64,000 nt of DNA, taken from the NCBI GenBank assembly GCA_015277795.1, contig CP063848.1:2108001-2172000 (forward strand). The letters run 5' to 3'. The stretch is from Massilia sp. UMI-21 (GTDB taxonomy: Bacteria; Pseudomonadota; Gammaproteobacteria; Burkholderiales; Burkholderiaceae_D). Each line of letters opens with the position of its first letter. Position 1 is the stretch's first letter. The notes under the pieces are model-generated. The model worked only from the letters and a program-made list of their open reading frames with translations. It did no database searches and was not told the DNA's origin. Below, one piece after another: positions 35,743 through 46,926 of this stretch. The translations under genes were made by a program, and so were the position numbers.

Positions 35743-36945
35743 TCAGCGCTTGTTCCGCACCGGCAGCGGCAGTTCGGATGCCGGGATCTCGCGCACCAGT
35801 TCCAGCAGGTCCCACTCGTGCTTCTGGTCCTTCTTGATGCGGAAGTGGTACATCGGCTGGAGCGCCTGGTGATCTTCCTTGCGGAAGCTCATCGTTCCTT
35901 TCGGGGTCTCGAAGCGCATGCCCTCCATCGCCACCACCAGTTCGTCGCCGTTCTTCGCATTCGGCGCCTTCGACAGCGCCGCGTGGACCGCGCCGGCCGC
36001 CGCCATGCCGCCGGCGGTGAACATATCGGGCGGCATCTTGAAGCGCTTGGTGTGCTCGGCCACCAGCCAGTCGTTCATCTTGTTGCGCGGGAAGCCGTAG
36101 TAGTAATAGATCGTGCCTTCGGTGCCGGCGAAATTCTTCCAGGTCTTCATCACCGGCAGGATGTTGCCGCCCGGGGCCAGCGCGATGCCGAAGCGTTCCG
36201 GCTTCATGTCGGCGATCTTGTTCATCGGGTTGGGGCCGGCCCAGACGATCTGGAGCACGCGCGGCTGCGGCTTGTCCTTGAGCTTGTCGAACAGGCGCTG
36301 GGCCGGCGCGGTGAAATCGGTGGCGGTGGCCGGCGCGTATTCCTCATGCACGACCACGGCCTTGCTGCCGGTGGTCTTGAGCGCTTCCTTGCCCGCTTCG
36401 ATGGCGTCGCGCCCGAACGCGTAGTCCTGCGCCAGGAAGCCGACGCTGCCGCTCTTGAAGGTGCTGGCCGCGGCCAAGGCGTCCTGCATTGAACTGCGCG
36501 CGGTACGGAAGATGTACTTGTTCCACTTTTCCTGGGTGATCGCGTCGGCCACGGCCGGTTCCACGATCAGCACTTTCTTGTATTCCTTGGCCACCGGCAG
36601 CATGGCGATCGCCGAGCCGGACGAGGTAGTGCCGACCGCGATGTCGACCTTGTCGTCGCCGTAGGCTTCGGCCAGCAGGGTACGGCCCAGGTCCGGCTTG
36701 GACTGGTCGTCCTTGACGATGACCTTGATCTTCCGGCCGTTGATCTGCATGGTGCCATTGGTCAGGTATTCGAGGCCCATCATGAACCCGGTCTCGGTCT
36801 CCTTGGCGTAGGCTTCGAGCGGGCCGGTCTTGCCGGCGATGAGGGCGATCTTCAGGTCCTTGCCCTGCGCGTACACGGTGGGGGCGGCGCCGGCCGCGAA
36901 TGCCGCGATCACGGCGATGGACAGGGGTTTGATCAGGTGGTGCAT
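35743..36945 (-). CDS. Periplasmic substrate-binding protein of branched-chain-type ABC importer
   Basis: The 400-residue protein has a signal peptide (LIKPLSIAVIAAFAAGAAPTVYA) and a bi-lobed Peripla_BP_6 (LivJ-like) body with KIALIAGKTGPLEAYAKET, SSGSAIAMLPVAKEYKKV and AQDYAFGRDAIEAGKEA. It captures the solute for LivH/M/F/G. Many aromatic, amide and urea compounds as well as amino acids use such proteins, so substrate is open. The ATG at 36945 is 22 bp after the hydrolase stop. Confidence 0.9.
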   Translation of the reverse strand: MHHLIKPLSIAVIAAFAAGAAPTVYAQGKDLKIALIAGKTGPLEAYAKETETGFMMGLEYLTNGTMQINGRKIKVIVKDDQSKPDLGRTLLAEAYGDDKVDIAVGTTSSGSAIAMLPVAKEYKKVLIVEPAVADAITQEKWNKYIFRTARSSMQDALAAASTFKSGSVGFLAQDYAFGRDAIEAGKEALKTTGSKAVVVHEEYAPATATDFTAPAQRLFDKLKDKPQPRVLQIVWAGPNPMNKIADMKPERFGIALAPGGNILPVMKTWKNFAGTEGTIYYYYGFPRNKMNDWLVAEHTKRFKMPPDMFTAGGMAAAGAVHAALSKAPNAKNGDELVVAMEGMRFETPKGTMSFRKEDHQALQPMYHFRIKKDQKHEWDLLELVREIPASELPLPVRNKR

Positions 36946-36967
36946 GCTAGTCTCCTTGAATGTCTCT

Positions 36968-37861
36968 TTACGGTAGCTTGGCCAGGAAAGCGCGGATCGC
37001 GCCGAGCGCTTCCGGTTCGGTGAGCATGGGCGCGTGGCCGACGTTCGGCACTTCCGCGTACTGCAATTCGGGTGCCGCCTTGCGCATCCAGTCGGCCTGT
37101 TCCTGCTCGAGCAGGTCGGACAGCGCGCCGCGCACCAGCAGGGTAGGGCGGCGCCGCGCCAGCCGGCGGAAGGCCATGCGCGCCGCCAGCGAGGTCGGAC
37201 GCAGTTTACCCGTCTGGATCGCGGTCGCGATATGCGGATCGTAACGCAGTGCCAGCTGTCCGTCATCCTTCTGTTCGAAGGCGCGGCGCGCCCACTTGGC
37301 CCATTCCTCGCCCGAATTGGCCGGGAAGGCGCAGGCATTGATGTCGCGCAGGTAGTCGGCGGCCTCGTTCCAGGAACCGACCGCGTTGCAGCGGCCCGCA
37401 TAGCCGGCGATGCGCCGCAGGCCGCGCACCGACATCACCGGGCCGATGTCGTTGATGATGGCGGCGGCGATCAGGTCGAGCCGGCGCGCCGCCAGGGTCA
37501 TGGTGATCAGGCCGCCCATCGAGGTGCCGACGAAGACCGCGCGCGGCAGCCCCAGGTCGTCCATCAGCTTCACGATGTCGGCGGCGTAGACGTTCGGGTT
37601 GTAGTTGTCGGGATTCGGATCGTGGGCCGACTGGCCGCGCCCGCGCACATCGACCGCGATCACGCGCCGGCCCATGGCGGCGAGGATCGGGGCGAGCTCG
37701 TCGAAGTCGGCCGAATTGCGTGTCAGGCCGTGGATGCAGATCACCGGCAGCGGCGCCGCGGCGCCGGCCGCGCCAGCCGCGGGGCTGGCGGCCGGATAGT
37801 CGCGTGCGTACAGCGCCAGCCCGTCGCTGCTGGTGTAGCTGATTGGAGTAAATGTGGACAC
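36968..37861 (-). CDS. Alpha/beta-hydrolase
   Basis: The 297-residue protein is an alpha/beta-hydrolase: VICIHGLTRNSADFDEL forms the oxyanion-hole region, VFVGTSMGGLITMTLA holds the Ser nucleophile (Ser in GTSMGG) and PNVGHAPMLTEPEA the His. An acidic residue in RGALSDLLEQ fits the triad. GTG at 37861 (STFTPISYTSSDGLALYARD) is the likeliest start; a GTG at 37930 would add 23 residues. Position as first gene of the transport operon suggests it acts on the imported compound, such as an ester or lactone. Confidence 0.85.
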   Translation of the reverse strand: MSTFTPISYTSSDGLALYARDYPAASPAAGAAGAAAPLPVICIHGLTRNSADFDELAPILAAMGRRVIAVDVRGRGQSAHDPNPDNYNPNVYAADIVKLMDDLGLPRAVFVGTSMGGLITMTLAARRLDLIAAAIINDIGPVMSVRGLRRIAGYAGRCNAVGSWNEAADYLRDINACAFPANSGEEWAKWARRAFEQKDDGQLALRYDPHIATAIQTGKLRPTSLAARMAFRRLARRRPTLLVRGALSDLLEQEQADWMRKAAPELQYAEVPNVGHAPMLTEPEALGAIRAFLAKLP

Positions 37862-38025
37862 GCTGGCTGATATCCTGTAAGTCGTTCCGGCCGGCCGCAG
37901 CCGGTGCCGTGATGGATGCGTGGGCGGCACCCCTCCCTGCCGGCGCCGGGAGGGCGCCAGCCAGGAGGATGCTGCCGGAGAGTGCCGAAGGCCCGGCTGC
38001 GATGCGGCCGAGCCGTGAAGCCCGC

Positions 38026-40314
38026 TTAGAAGCGGTACTCGAGCGTTGCCGAGACCTGGCGCGGGTTGCCGTAGAACGCGGTCAGGGTGCCTTCGTTGCC
38101 CAGGGTCGGGAACAGGTAGCCGCCGGTCTTGTAGTGCTTGTCGCTCAGGTTCTTGCCGTGCAGGCCGACGCGCACCTTGCCGTCGGTACGGGTCCAGACG
38201 ATGCTCGCGTCATACAGCTTGTACGACTCCTGGTCCAGCATCGACGGGGTCTCGAACTGGGCGGTGGCGCCCTTGTACGAGGCGCTGCCGATCAGCGACA
38301 GCTTGCCGCCGTGGCCCATCACCGGCATCGCGATGTCGTAGTTGAAGCGCAGGTTGGCCGAGTTCCTCGGGGTGTTCTGGAACACGCGCTGGCTGGCCAC
38401 GTTCACGCCGGCCGCGAAGTATTCCTTGTACTCGGCGTCGATGTAGCTGTACATGCCCGCGACCATGAAGTCCCGGGTGAGGTTGGCGACGGCTTCCAGC
38501 TCGGCGCCCTTGATCTTGGCCTTGCCCGCGTTGGTGGTGACGCCGGCGAAGCTGTCGTCCTTGCCGTCGCCGTTGGTGTCGATCGCCACCGAACCCGGGA
38601 TCTGCACGTCCTGGTAGTCGCTGTAGAACACCGCCGCATTGGTGGTGATGCGGCCGCCGTTGAAGGACGATTTCAGGCCCAGTTCGTAGGTCTCGATGGT
38701 TTCCGGGGCATAACCGGCGCGCGCCACCGCCAGCGGAATGCGGGTGCCGACCACGTTCAGGCGCGGATCGAAGCCGCCGCCCTTGAAGCCTTCGGAATAC
38801 GAGGCGTACACGTTGTGGTCCTGGCTCAGCTTGTAGTTGAGGGCCACGCGCGGCGTGAATTTCTTGTCCTTGCGCTGCAGCTGGCCGCCGCGCAGGTCGG
38901 TGTCGGTGCGGAACAGGATCGCGCCGGGATTGTTCAGGCCCGGGGTGCCGCCCGCGCCGAAGTAGATCTGGCGCAGCACTTCGGCTTCGCGCTCGTCGAC
39001 CGTATAGCGGCCGCCCAGCGAGACGCTGAAGGCGTCGGTGACGTTGTAGCTGCCGTCGGCATAGATTGCCCAGGCCTTGGTGTCGACGTCGCCCATGGTG
39101 TAGGTCGAGGTCGGGACCGCGCCGCCCAGGATGGTGTCGAACTTGTTGAAGGCGTTGGCGTCGATGTAGTAGACGCCAGCCACGCCCTGCAGGCGTTCGC
39201 CGGTGTAGGTGAGGTTGAATTCCTGGCTGAACTGCTTGTTGGTGTACAGCGCCGGCACATGGAAGTCGGTGGCCGCGAGCGAGTCGAAGTCGATCGGTGC
39301 ATACGACTTGTCGCGGCGCGAGGCGGTGATCGACTTGAAGCTCCAGGTGTCGTCGAGGGTGTATTCGACGGTCGCCGAGACGCCGTGCGCGCGCACTTCC
39401 TGGTCTTCGCCCAGGGCCTGGGTCAGGTTGGCGCGGGTGTCGAACACGTTGCCCAGGATCGGGGCGCCGCTGGTGCGGCCGACGATCAGGCGGTGGCCGT
39501 TCCTGGGGCTGGAATCGTCCTGGGTGATGTCGCCGGCGATGCGGATGAACAGGTCGCGGGTCGGGGTGAACTCGGCCGACAGGCGCGCCGCGGTGACATC
39601 CTTGTCGTAGTTCTCGCCGCCGGTGGTGAGGTTCTTGCCGAAGCCGTCGCGCTTGAAACGGGCGAAGGTGCCGCCGATGCGCGCGCTTTCCGAAACGGGG
39701 GTGCTGGCGGTGGCGACGAGTTCCTTCTGGCCATACTCGCCGATGGTGGCGCGCAGGCGCGCCTCGGGGCGCGGGCCCAGCTTGCGGGTGACGTACTTGA
39801 CGGCGCCGCCGATGGTGTTGCGGCCGTACAGCGTGCCCTGCGGGCCGCGCAGCACTTCGATGCGTTCGACGTCGTAGATGTCGGCCACGGCGCCTTGCGG
39901 GCGGGCCAGGTAGATGTCGTCGATGTAGATGCCGACGCCCGATTCGAAGCCGGCCAGCGGGTCGGCCTGGCCGACGCCGCGGATGAAGGCGGTCAGGGTC
40001 GAGTTGGTGGCGCGCGAGGACTTCAGGGTGGTGTTCGGCAGGGCCGTCGCGAGGGCGGTGATGTCCGGCGTCGCGACTTTCGAGAGCTGGTCGGCGCTGA
40101 AGGCGGTGACGGAAACCGGCACGTCCTGCAGGCTTTCTTCGCGGCGGCGGGCGGTCACGACCACCTTGTTCACGCCTTCTTCGGCATTGGCCATGACCGG
40201 AGCGGTGGTGGCTTCCTGCGCGGACGCTACATTGCCGCTGGATAAGACGAGCAGGGCCACGGCGGACTGGATGGCGGGGTTCAGCAGCTTCAGTTTGTTC
40301 TTGGTAAGACGCAT
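38026..40314 (-). CDS. TonB-dependent outer-membrane receptor
   Basis: The 762-residue protein has a signal peptide ending near SGNVASA, a plug domain (EGVNKVVVTARRREESLQDVPVS, YGRNTIGGAVKYVT) and a barrel ending with the usual aromatic F (SATLEYRF). It is the group whose plug starts VTARRREE, common in Burkholderiales and sphingomonads. TonB-driven uptake across the outer membrane is the role; the ligand is unknown. AGGAGAC precedes the ATG. It diverges from the LysR gene and is likely its target. Confidence 0.93.
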   Translation of the reverse strand: MRLTKNKLKLLNPAIQSAVALLVLSSGNVASAQEATTAPVMANAEEGVNKVVVTARRREESLQDVPVSVTAFSADQLSKVATPDITALATALPNTTLKSSRATNSTLTAFIRGVGQADPLAGFESGVGIYIDDIYLARPQGAVADIYDVERIEVLRGPQGTLYGRNTIGGAVKYVTRKLGPRPEARLRATIGEYGQKELVATASTPVSESARIGGTFARFKRDGFGKNLTTGGENYDKDVTAARLSAEFTPTRDLFIRIAGDITQDDSSPRNGHRLIVGRTSGAPILGNVFDTRANLTQALGEDQEVRAHGVSATVEYTLDDTWSFKSITASRRDKSYAPIDFDSLAATDFHVPALYTNKQFSQEFNLTYTGERLQGVAGVYYIDANAFNKFDTILGGAVPTSTYTMGDVDTKAWAIYADGSYNVTDAFSVSLGGRYTVDEREAEVLRQIYFGAGGTPGLNNPGAILFRTDTDLRGGQLQRKDKKFTPRVALNYKLSQDHNVYASYSEGFKGGGFDPRLNVVGTRIPLAVARAGYAPETIETYELGLKSSFNGGRITTNAAVFYSDYQDVQIPGSVAIDTNGDGKDDSFAGVTTNAGKAKIKGAELEAVANLTRDFMVAGMYSYIDAEYKEYFAAGVNVASQRVFQNTPRNSANLRFNYDIAMPVMGHGGKLSLIGSASYKGATAQFETPSMLDQESYKLYDASIVWTRTDGKVRVGLHGKNLSDKHYKTGGYLFPTLGNEGTLTAFYGNPRQVSATLEYRF

Positions 40315-40418
40315 CGATGTCTCCTAATTTTTGATAGCGGCATGCGTTCAGGTTTTCGCATGGTCAGCAGTGTGCCTCGGTTGGGTTTGGTTAGATAGTC
40401 AACAATCGCCCACCCCGT

Positions 40419-40434
40419 TGTGCAAAAATGCACA
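40419..40434. promoter_or_regulatory. Operator-like site 1, TGTGCA-N4-TGCACA
   Basis: TGTGCAAAAATGCACA is an inverted repeat with an AAAA spacer. It lies 105 bp upstream of the receptor ATG. It shares both half-sites with the site at 40561. Confidence 0.65.
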
Positions 40435-40560
40435 GCTCGCTGCACCGCGGCTGTGCGCGACTTCATGCGGCAGCGAGGGGGCAGCGACGGGGCACGGGCG
40501 CGGCGACGCACCGTTTGTGCGCTGCCGCATCGAAAAAGCTCCAAATGATTGCAGGGGGAA

Positions 40561-40576
40561 TGTGCACTAGTGCACA
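40561..40576. promoter_or_regulatory. Operator-like site 2, perfect palindrome TGTGCACTAGTGCACA
   Basis: A perfect 16-bp palindrome ending 42 bp before the LysR ATG. It has the same half-sites as site 1 with a different spacer (CTAG), and is placed for autoregulation of the LysR gene. Confidence 0.7.
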
Positions 40577-40618
40577 ATATGTCATCTTGATATCGAACAA
40601 CGCCTTGGACGATCGCCG

Positions 40619-41551
40619 ATGAATACGCTGCCTGAGTGGACCGACCTGCGTTTCTTCCTGGAGCTGGCGCGCGCCGGTACGCTGTCGGGCGCGTCGCGCC
40701 GGCTGGAAGTGGAGCACACCACCGTGGCGCGCCGCATCGATCGGCTCGAGGCGCAGCTCGGTTCGACCCTGTTCGACCGTTCGCGCGAAGGCTATGAACT
40801 GACCGAGGTCGGCCAGGCGCTGCTGCCGCACGCCGAGGCCATGGAGGGAGCGGCGCTGGCCGCGGCCGAGCAGATCGGCGGGGCCGAGGTGGCCGCGCAC
40901 GGCGTGGTGCGCCTCGGCGTGCCGGAAGTGTTCGGCGTGCGGGTGGTGGCGCCCTTGCTGGCCAAACTGCTGGAGCAGCACCCGGACCTGTCGATCGACC
41001 TGCTCAACCTGCCGCGCTTCGCCAACCTGGCCAACCGCGAAGCGGATCTCGGGGTCATGCTCGATCCGCCCACCACCGGCCGCTACATGGTCACGCGCCT
41101 GGCCTCGTTCCACTTCTACCTGTACGCATCGCCCACCTACCTGGCCAGGCATCCGCCGATCCTGACCCAGGCCGACCTGGCGCGCCACGATTTCGTCGAC
41201 TACGTGCAGGACCGGCTGGCCAGCCGCGAGCTGTCCTACCTGAACGAGCTCGGTTTCACGCCGCGGCGCCGCATCTGCTGCTCGGGCATGACCGCCCAGC
41301 TCGAGGCCGCCTCGCTCGGCATGGGGCTGATGATGGCGCCGCCGTATGCGGTGCCGGACGACGGTCGCCTGGTGCGGGTGCTGGCGGGCTTCCAGGCCGA
41401 GCGTTCGTTCTGGCTGGCCGCGCCGACCGACCTGTATCGCCTGCGCCGGGTGAAGGTGGTGTGGAACCTGCTGCGCGAATGCGCGGAAGGGCATCCGGAC
41501 CTGTTCGTGGAAGAGAGCACGGGCCCGGCGACGCGATTGCCGGTAGCCTGA
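40619..41551 (+). CDS. LysR-family transcriptional regulator
   Basis: The 310-residue protein has an N-terminal winged helix-turn-helix (TDLRFFLELARAGTLSGASR, VEHTTVARRIDRLEAQLG) and a C-terminal periplasmic-binding-like effector domain starting near HGVVRLGVPEVFG. LysR regulators bind DNA as tetramers and often control a divergent gene. Here that is the TonB receptor. No transporter, enzyme or further target is adjacent on its own strand. Two symmetrical sites in the shared region are good candidates for its binding. Confidence 0.93.
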   Translation: MNTLPEWTDLRFFLELARAGTLSGASRRLEVEHTTVARRIDRLEAQLGSTLFDRSREGYELTEVGQALLPHAEAMEGAALAAAEQIGGAEVAAHGVVRLGVPEVFGVRVVAPLLAKLLEQHPDLSIDLLNLPRFANLANREADLGVMLDPPTTGRYMVTRLASFHFYLYASPTYLARHPPILTQADLARHDFVDYVQDRLASRELSYLNELGFTPRRRICCSGMTAQLEAASLGMGLMMAPPYAVPDDGRLVRVLAGFQAERSFWLAAPTDLYRLRRVKVVWNLLRECAEGHPDLFVEESTGPATRLPVA

Positions 41552-41628
41552 GGCTGGCGCATGCCGGCTGCTTCGCCTCGCGCCGTGCCCGACGGGGCGC
41601 TTGCCGTCCGGGGGGAGGTGCGCGGCCC

Positions 41629-42780
41629 TCAGCGCGGCCCGCGGCCCGCATCCCGGAACGGATTGCGCTCGTTCAGCTCGTCCAGGTAGTCGTCGATCCC
41701 GCCTTTCTCGCGCTCCAGGAAGCGCTCGATGGCATCGGCGAACGACGGGTGCGCCAGCCAGTGCGCCGACCAGGTACGGGTCGGCAGGAAGCCGCGCGCC
41801 ATCTTGTGCTCGCCCTGGGCGCCGCCCTCGAAGACCTGGATCTTCTGTTCGATGCAGAACTCGAGCGGCTGGTAGTAGGCGGCCTCGAAGTGCAGGCAGG
41901 GCACGTGTTCGAGTTCGCCCCAGTAGCGCCCGAACAGGGTGGTCTGGTCGTGGATCACCAGCGAGGCCGCGATGTCGCGGCCGGCGCGCGAGGCGATGAC
42001 CAGCAGGATGTTATCGGGCATCGTCTCGCCGATGCGCCGGAAGAAGTCCAGGTTCAGGTAGGGCGTCGAGTAATGCGCCTGGTAGGTGTGGCGGTAGCAG
42101 CGGTTGAACAGCACCCAGTCGGCCTCGCACGCGTCGCGCCCCCGCACACGGCGCAGGGTGACGCCCGCTTCGCGCACCTTGCGCCGCTCGGCGCGGATGT
42201 TCTTGCGCTTCTTCTGCTCGAGCGTGGCCAGGAAGTCTTCGAACGTGTCGTATCCCCCGTTCAGCCAGTGGAACTGCACCCCGCTGCGCAGCATGAAACC
42301 GGCGTCGGCCAGATGGCGCGCCTGCGCCTCGGGCGGGAACAGCACATGGGTCGACGAAACATCTGCCGCGCCCTGGGTGGCCACCAGCACCTCGACCAGG
42401 GCCGCGCGCGCGGCATCGTCGACCGCCAGCAGGCGCGGCCCGGCCACCGGCGTGAACGGAATCGCGCACAGCAGCTTGGGATAATAGTCGAGCCCGTGCC
42501 GTTGGTAGGCGTCGGCCCAGGCCCAGTCGAACACGTACTCGCCGTAGGAGTGGCCCTTGACGTACAGCGGCAGGGCGGCGGCCAGCTCCTCGCCGTCGTA
42601 GAGCACGATGTACTGGGGCTGCCAGCCGGTGTCGGGCGCCGCGCTGCCGGATGCGTGCAGCGCGTGCAGGAAAGCATACGACAGGAAGGGGTTGGGTTCG
42701 TCCTGTGCCGCCACCAGCGCATCCCAGCGCTCCTGGCCGACTTCAGGCAGAGAAGAAACGATATGCGTGCGATAATTCAA
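41629..42780 (-). CDS. GNAT/FemAB-like acyltransferase (DUF482 type)
   Basis: The 383-residue protein resembles the DUF482 group of peptidoglycan-biosynthesis-like acyltransferases: NPFLSYAFLHALHAS, YVFDWAWADAYQRHGLDYYP and LEFCIEQKIQVFEGGAQGEH with a KMARGFLPT end. Members have a GNAT fold; the product is unknown. The TTG at 42780 begins NYRTHIVSSLPEV, with GGAAG upstream; the frame extends to 42864 but overlaps nadE. It diverges from nadE. Confidence 0.8.
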   Translation of the reverse strand: MNYRTHIVSSLPEVGQERWDALVAAQDEPNPFLSYAFLHALHASGSAAPDTGWQPQYIVLYDGEELAAALPLYVKGHSYGEYVFDWAWADAYQRHGLDYYPKLLCAIPFTPVAGPRLLAVDDAARAALVEVLVATQGAADVSSTHVLFPPEAQARHLADAGFMLRSGVQFHWLNGGYDTFEDFLATLEQKKRKNIRAERRKVREAGVTLRRVRGRDACEADWVLFNRCYRHTYQAHYSTPYLNLDFFRRIGETMPDNILLVIASRAGRDIAASLVIHDQTTLFGRYWGELEHVPCLHFEAAYYQPLEFCIEQKIQVFEGGAQGEHKMARGFLPTRTWSAHWLAHPSFADAIERFLEREKGGIDDYLDELNERNPFRDAGRGPR

Positions 42781-42844
42781 AATGACTTCCGTAGCAAATG
42801 AATAATGGCGACCTTGCGCTTGCCAGCACGCGAAAGACTCACCA

Positions 42845-45269
<2,425 letters not shown>

Positions 45270-45453
45270 TGCAATCCAGGTCGCACGGAGCCGCTGCTCC
45301 GTCCTGGCGCCTTGTAGGCCTGGTCTGGCTTTAGCAGGGGCAAGTCCGGCAATCGGACTGCGGTAACGATGAGCTATGATGCATAAAAATTATCTTAATG
45401 GTATTTTTATCGGTATATCGCTCCTCAAATAACAACCGCGTCAGAGAGAAAAC

Positions 45454-46926
45454 ATGAGCGACCTGGAAAAAATTCACACCGGCATCCCCGAGCTGGACAT
45501 GGTATTGCGGGGCGGGCTGACAAGACATCGCATCCACCTGATCGAAGGCCGGCCCGGCACCGGCAAGACCACCATCGGCCTGCGCTTTCTGATCGATGGC
45601 GCGGAAAAAGGCGAACCCTGCCTGTACATCTCCCTGTCGGAGACCGTCGAGGAGCTCGAGGCCACCGGCCGCAGCCACGGCTGGTCGCTGGACGGAATTG
45701 CGCTGCGCGAAGTGGTCCCGGCCGAGGCCCAGCTCGAACGCCAGCAGAGCGTGCTGTTTCCGTCCGAAGCGGAACTGAGCCAGACCATCGAGGCGATCTG
45801 CGAGGCGATCCGCACGGTCGCTCCGACCCGGGTGGTGATCGATTCGATGTCGGAGCTGCGCATGGTCGCCAACGACCCGATGCGTTACCGGCGCCAGATC
45901 GTCGCCCTCAAGCGCTTCCTGCAGCAGCAGGCCTGCACCACGCTCCTGATGGACGACCTGACCGACGAACCGCGCCAGTTCGACCTGCAGGGCACCGTGC
46001 ATGGCGTCATCACGCTCGACCAGCGCGAGCGCGAGTTCGGCGCCGCCCGGCGGCGTCTGCGCGTGGTCAAGATGCGCGGCGCCGAGTTCCAGAGCGGCTG
46101 GCACGACTTCGCCATCACCGCACGCGAAATCTACGTATTCCCGAGCCTGATCGCCGAGGAGCACCGGCTCCAGTCCGCGCGCGGCGCGGTGACCAGCGAC
46201 GTGCCCGAGCTCGACGCCATGCTGTGCGGCGGGCTGGTGCGTGGCACCTCGGTCATGATCCTGGGGCCGACCGGGGTCGGCAAGTCTTCGCTGGCGCTGC
46301 AGTATGCCAACGTGGCCGCCGCGCGCGGCGAGCACGTCGCCTACTTCGCGTTCGACGAAACCAAGGACACGCTGCTCGAGCGCGCCAACGGCCTGTCGAT
46401 GCGCGCCTCCGAAGCGATCGACAACGGCACCGTGTTCTGGGAGCGGATCAATCCCTCTCGCATCACCCCGGGCGAATTCATCTGGAAAGTGCGGCGCCAG
46501 GTCGAAGACCACCAGGCCACGGTGGTGGTCATCGACAGCCTCAATTCCTATCTCGAGACCATGCACGAGGAAGCGGCGCTGATGCTGCAGATGCACGAGC
46601 TGCTGAGCTACCTGTCGAACCAGGGCGTGCTCTCGTTCCTGATCGTCGGCCAGACCGGCCTGCTGCAGGACGTGCGCGACACCCTCGACGTCGGCTTCAT
46701 CAGCGATGCCGTGATCCTGCTGCGCTACTTCGAGGCCGAAGGCAGGGTACGCAAGGCGATCTCGGTGGTGAAGAAACGGCCCGGACGCCACGAGACCTGC
46801 ATCCGCGAGTTTTCCCTGACCAGCACGGGCATGTCGGTCGGCGCGCCGCTCGAGGATTTCCAGGGCGTGTTGACCGGCGTGCCGAGGCTCGCGCCCGACG
46901 CGGTCTCCGCGAGCGCGCATGACTGA
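45454..46926 (+). CDS. KaiC-like double-RecA ATPase
   Basis: The 490-residue protein has two KaiC/RecA-like domains. Domain 1 has Walker A GRPGTGKT (32-39), a Glu near 63 (SLSETVEEL) and Walker B VVIDS (127-131). Domain 2 has GPTGVGKS (271-278), a Glu near 302 (AFDETKD) and VVVIDSLNSYL. The segment matching KaiC's Ser/Thr phosphorylation sites reads DVGFISDAVILLRYF, without adjacent Ser-Thr, so it probably is not a KaiC-like autokinase clock. No kaiA or kaiB is present. The start of the kinase gene overlaps its end by 8 bp, so they act as one operon. The 185 bp upstream are AT-rich. Confidence 0.87.
   Translation: MSDLEKIHTGIPELDMVLRGGLTRHRIHLIEGRPGTGKTTIGLRFLIDGAEKGEPCLYISLSETVEELEATGRSHGWSLDGIALREVVPAEAQLERQQSVLFPSEAELSQTIEAICEAIRTVAPTRVVIDSMSELRMVANDPMRYRRQIVALKRFLQQQACTTLLMDDLTDEPRQFDLQGTVHGVITLDQREREFGAARRRLRVVKMRGAEFQSGWHDFAITAREIYVFPSLIAEEHRLQSARGAVTSDVPELDAMLCGGLVRGTSVMILGPTGVGKSSLALQYANVAAARGEHVAYFAFDETKDTLLERANGLSMRASEAIDNGTVFWERINPSRITPGEFIWKVRRQVEDHQATVVVIDSLNSYLETMHEEAALMLQMHELLSYLSNQGVLSFLIVGQTGLLQDVRDTLDVGFISDAVILLRYFEAEGRVRKAISVVKKRPGRHETCIREFSLTSTGMSVGAPLEDFQGVLTGVPRLAPDAVSASAHD

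Larger units (their letters stand above)
40315..40618. other. Divergent control region, TonB receptor/LysR
   Basis: The 304-bp interval between divergent genes has no coding frame worth reporting. It holds two copies of TGTGCA-N4-TGCACA, listed below, and should contain both promoters. Confidence 0.7.

Noticed and set aside
45278..45295. ACGGAGC/GCTCCGT hairpin after the P-II gene as a rho-independent terminator.
   Set aside because: No T run follows the stem; at most a weak or rho-assisted stop.
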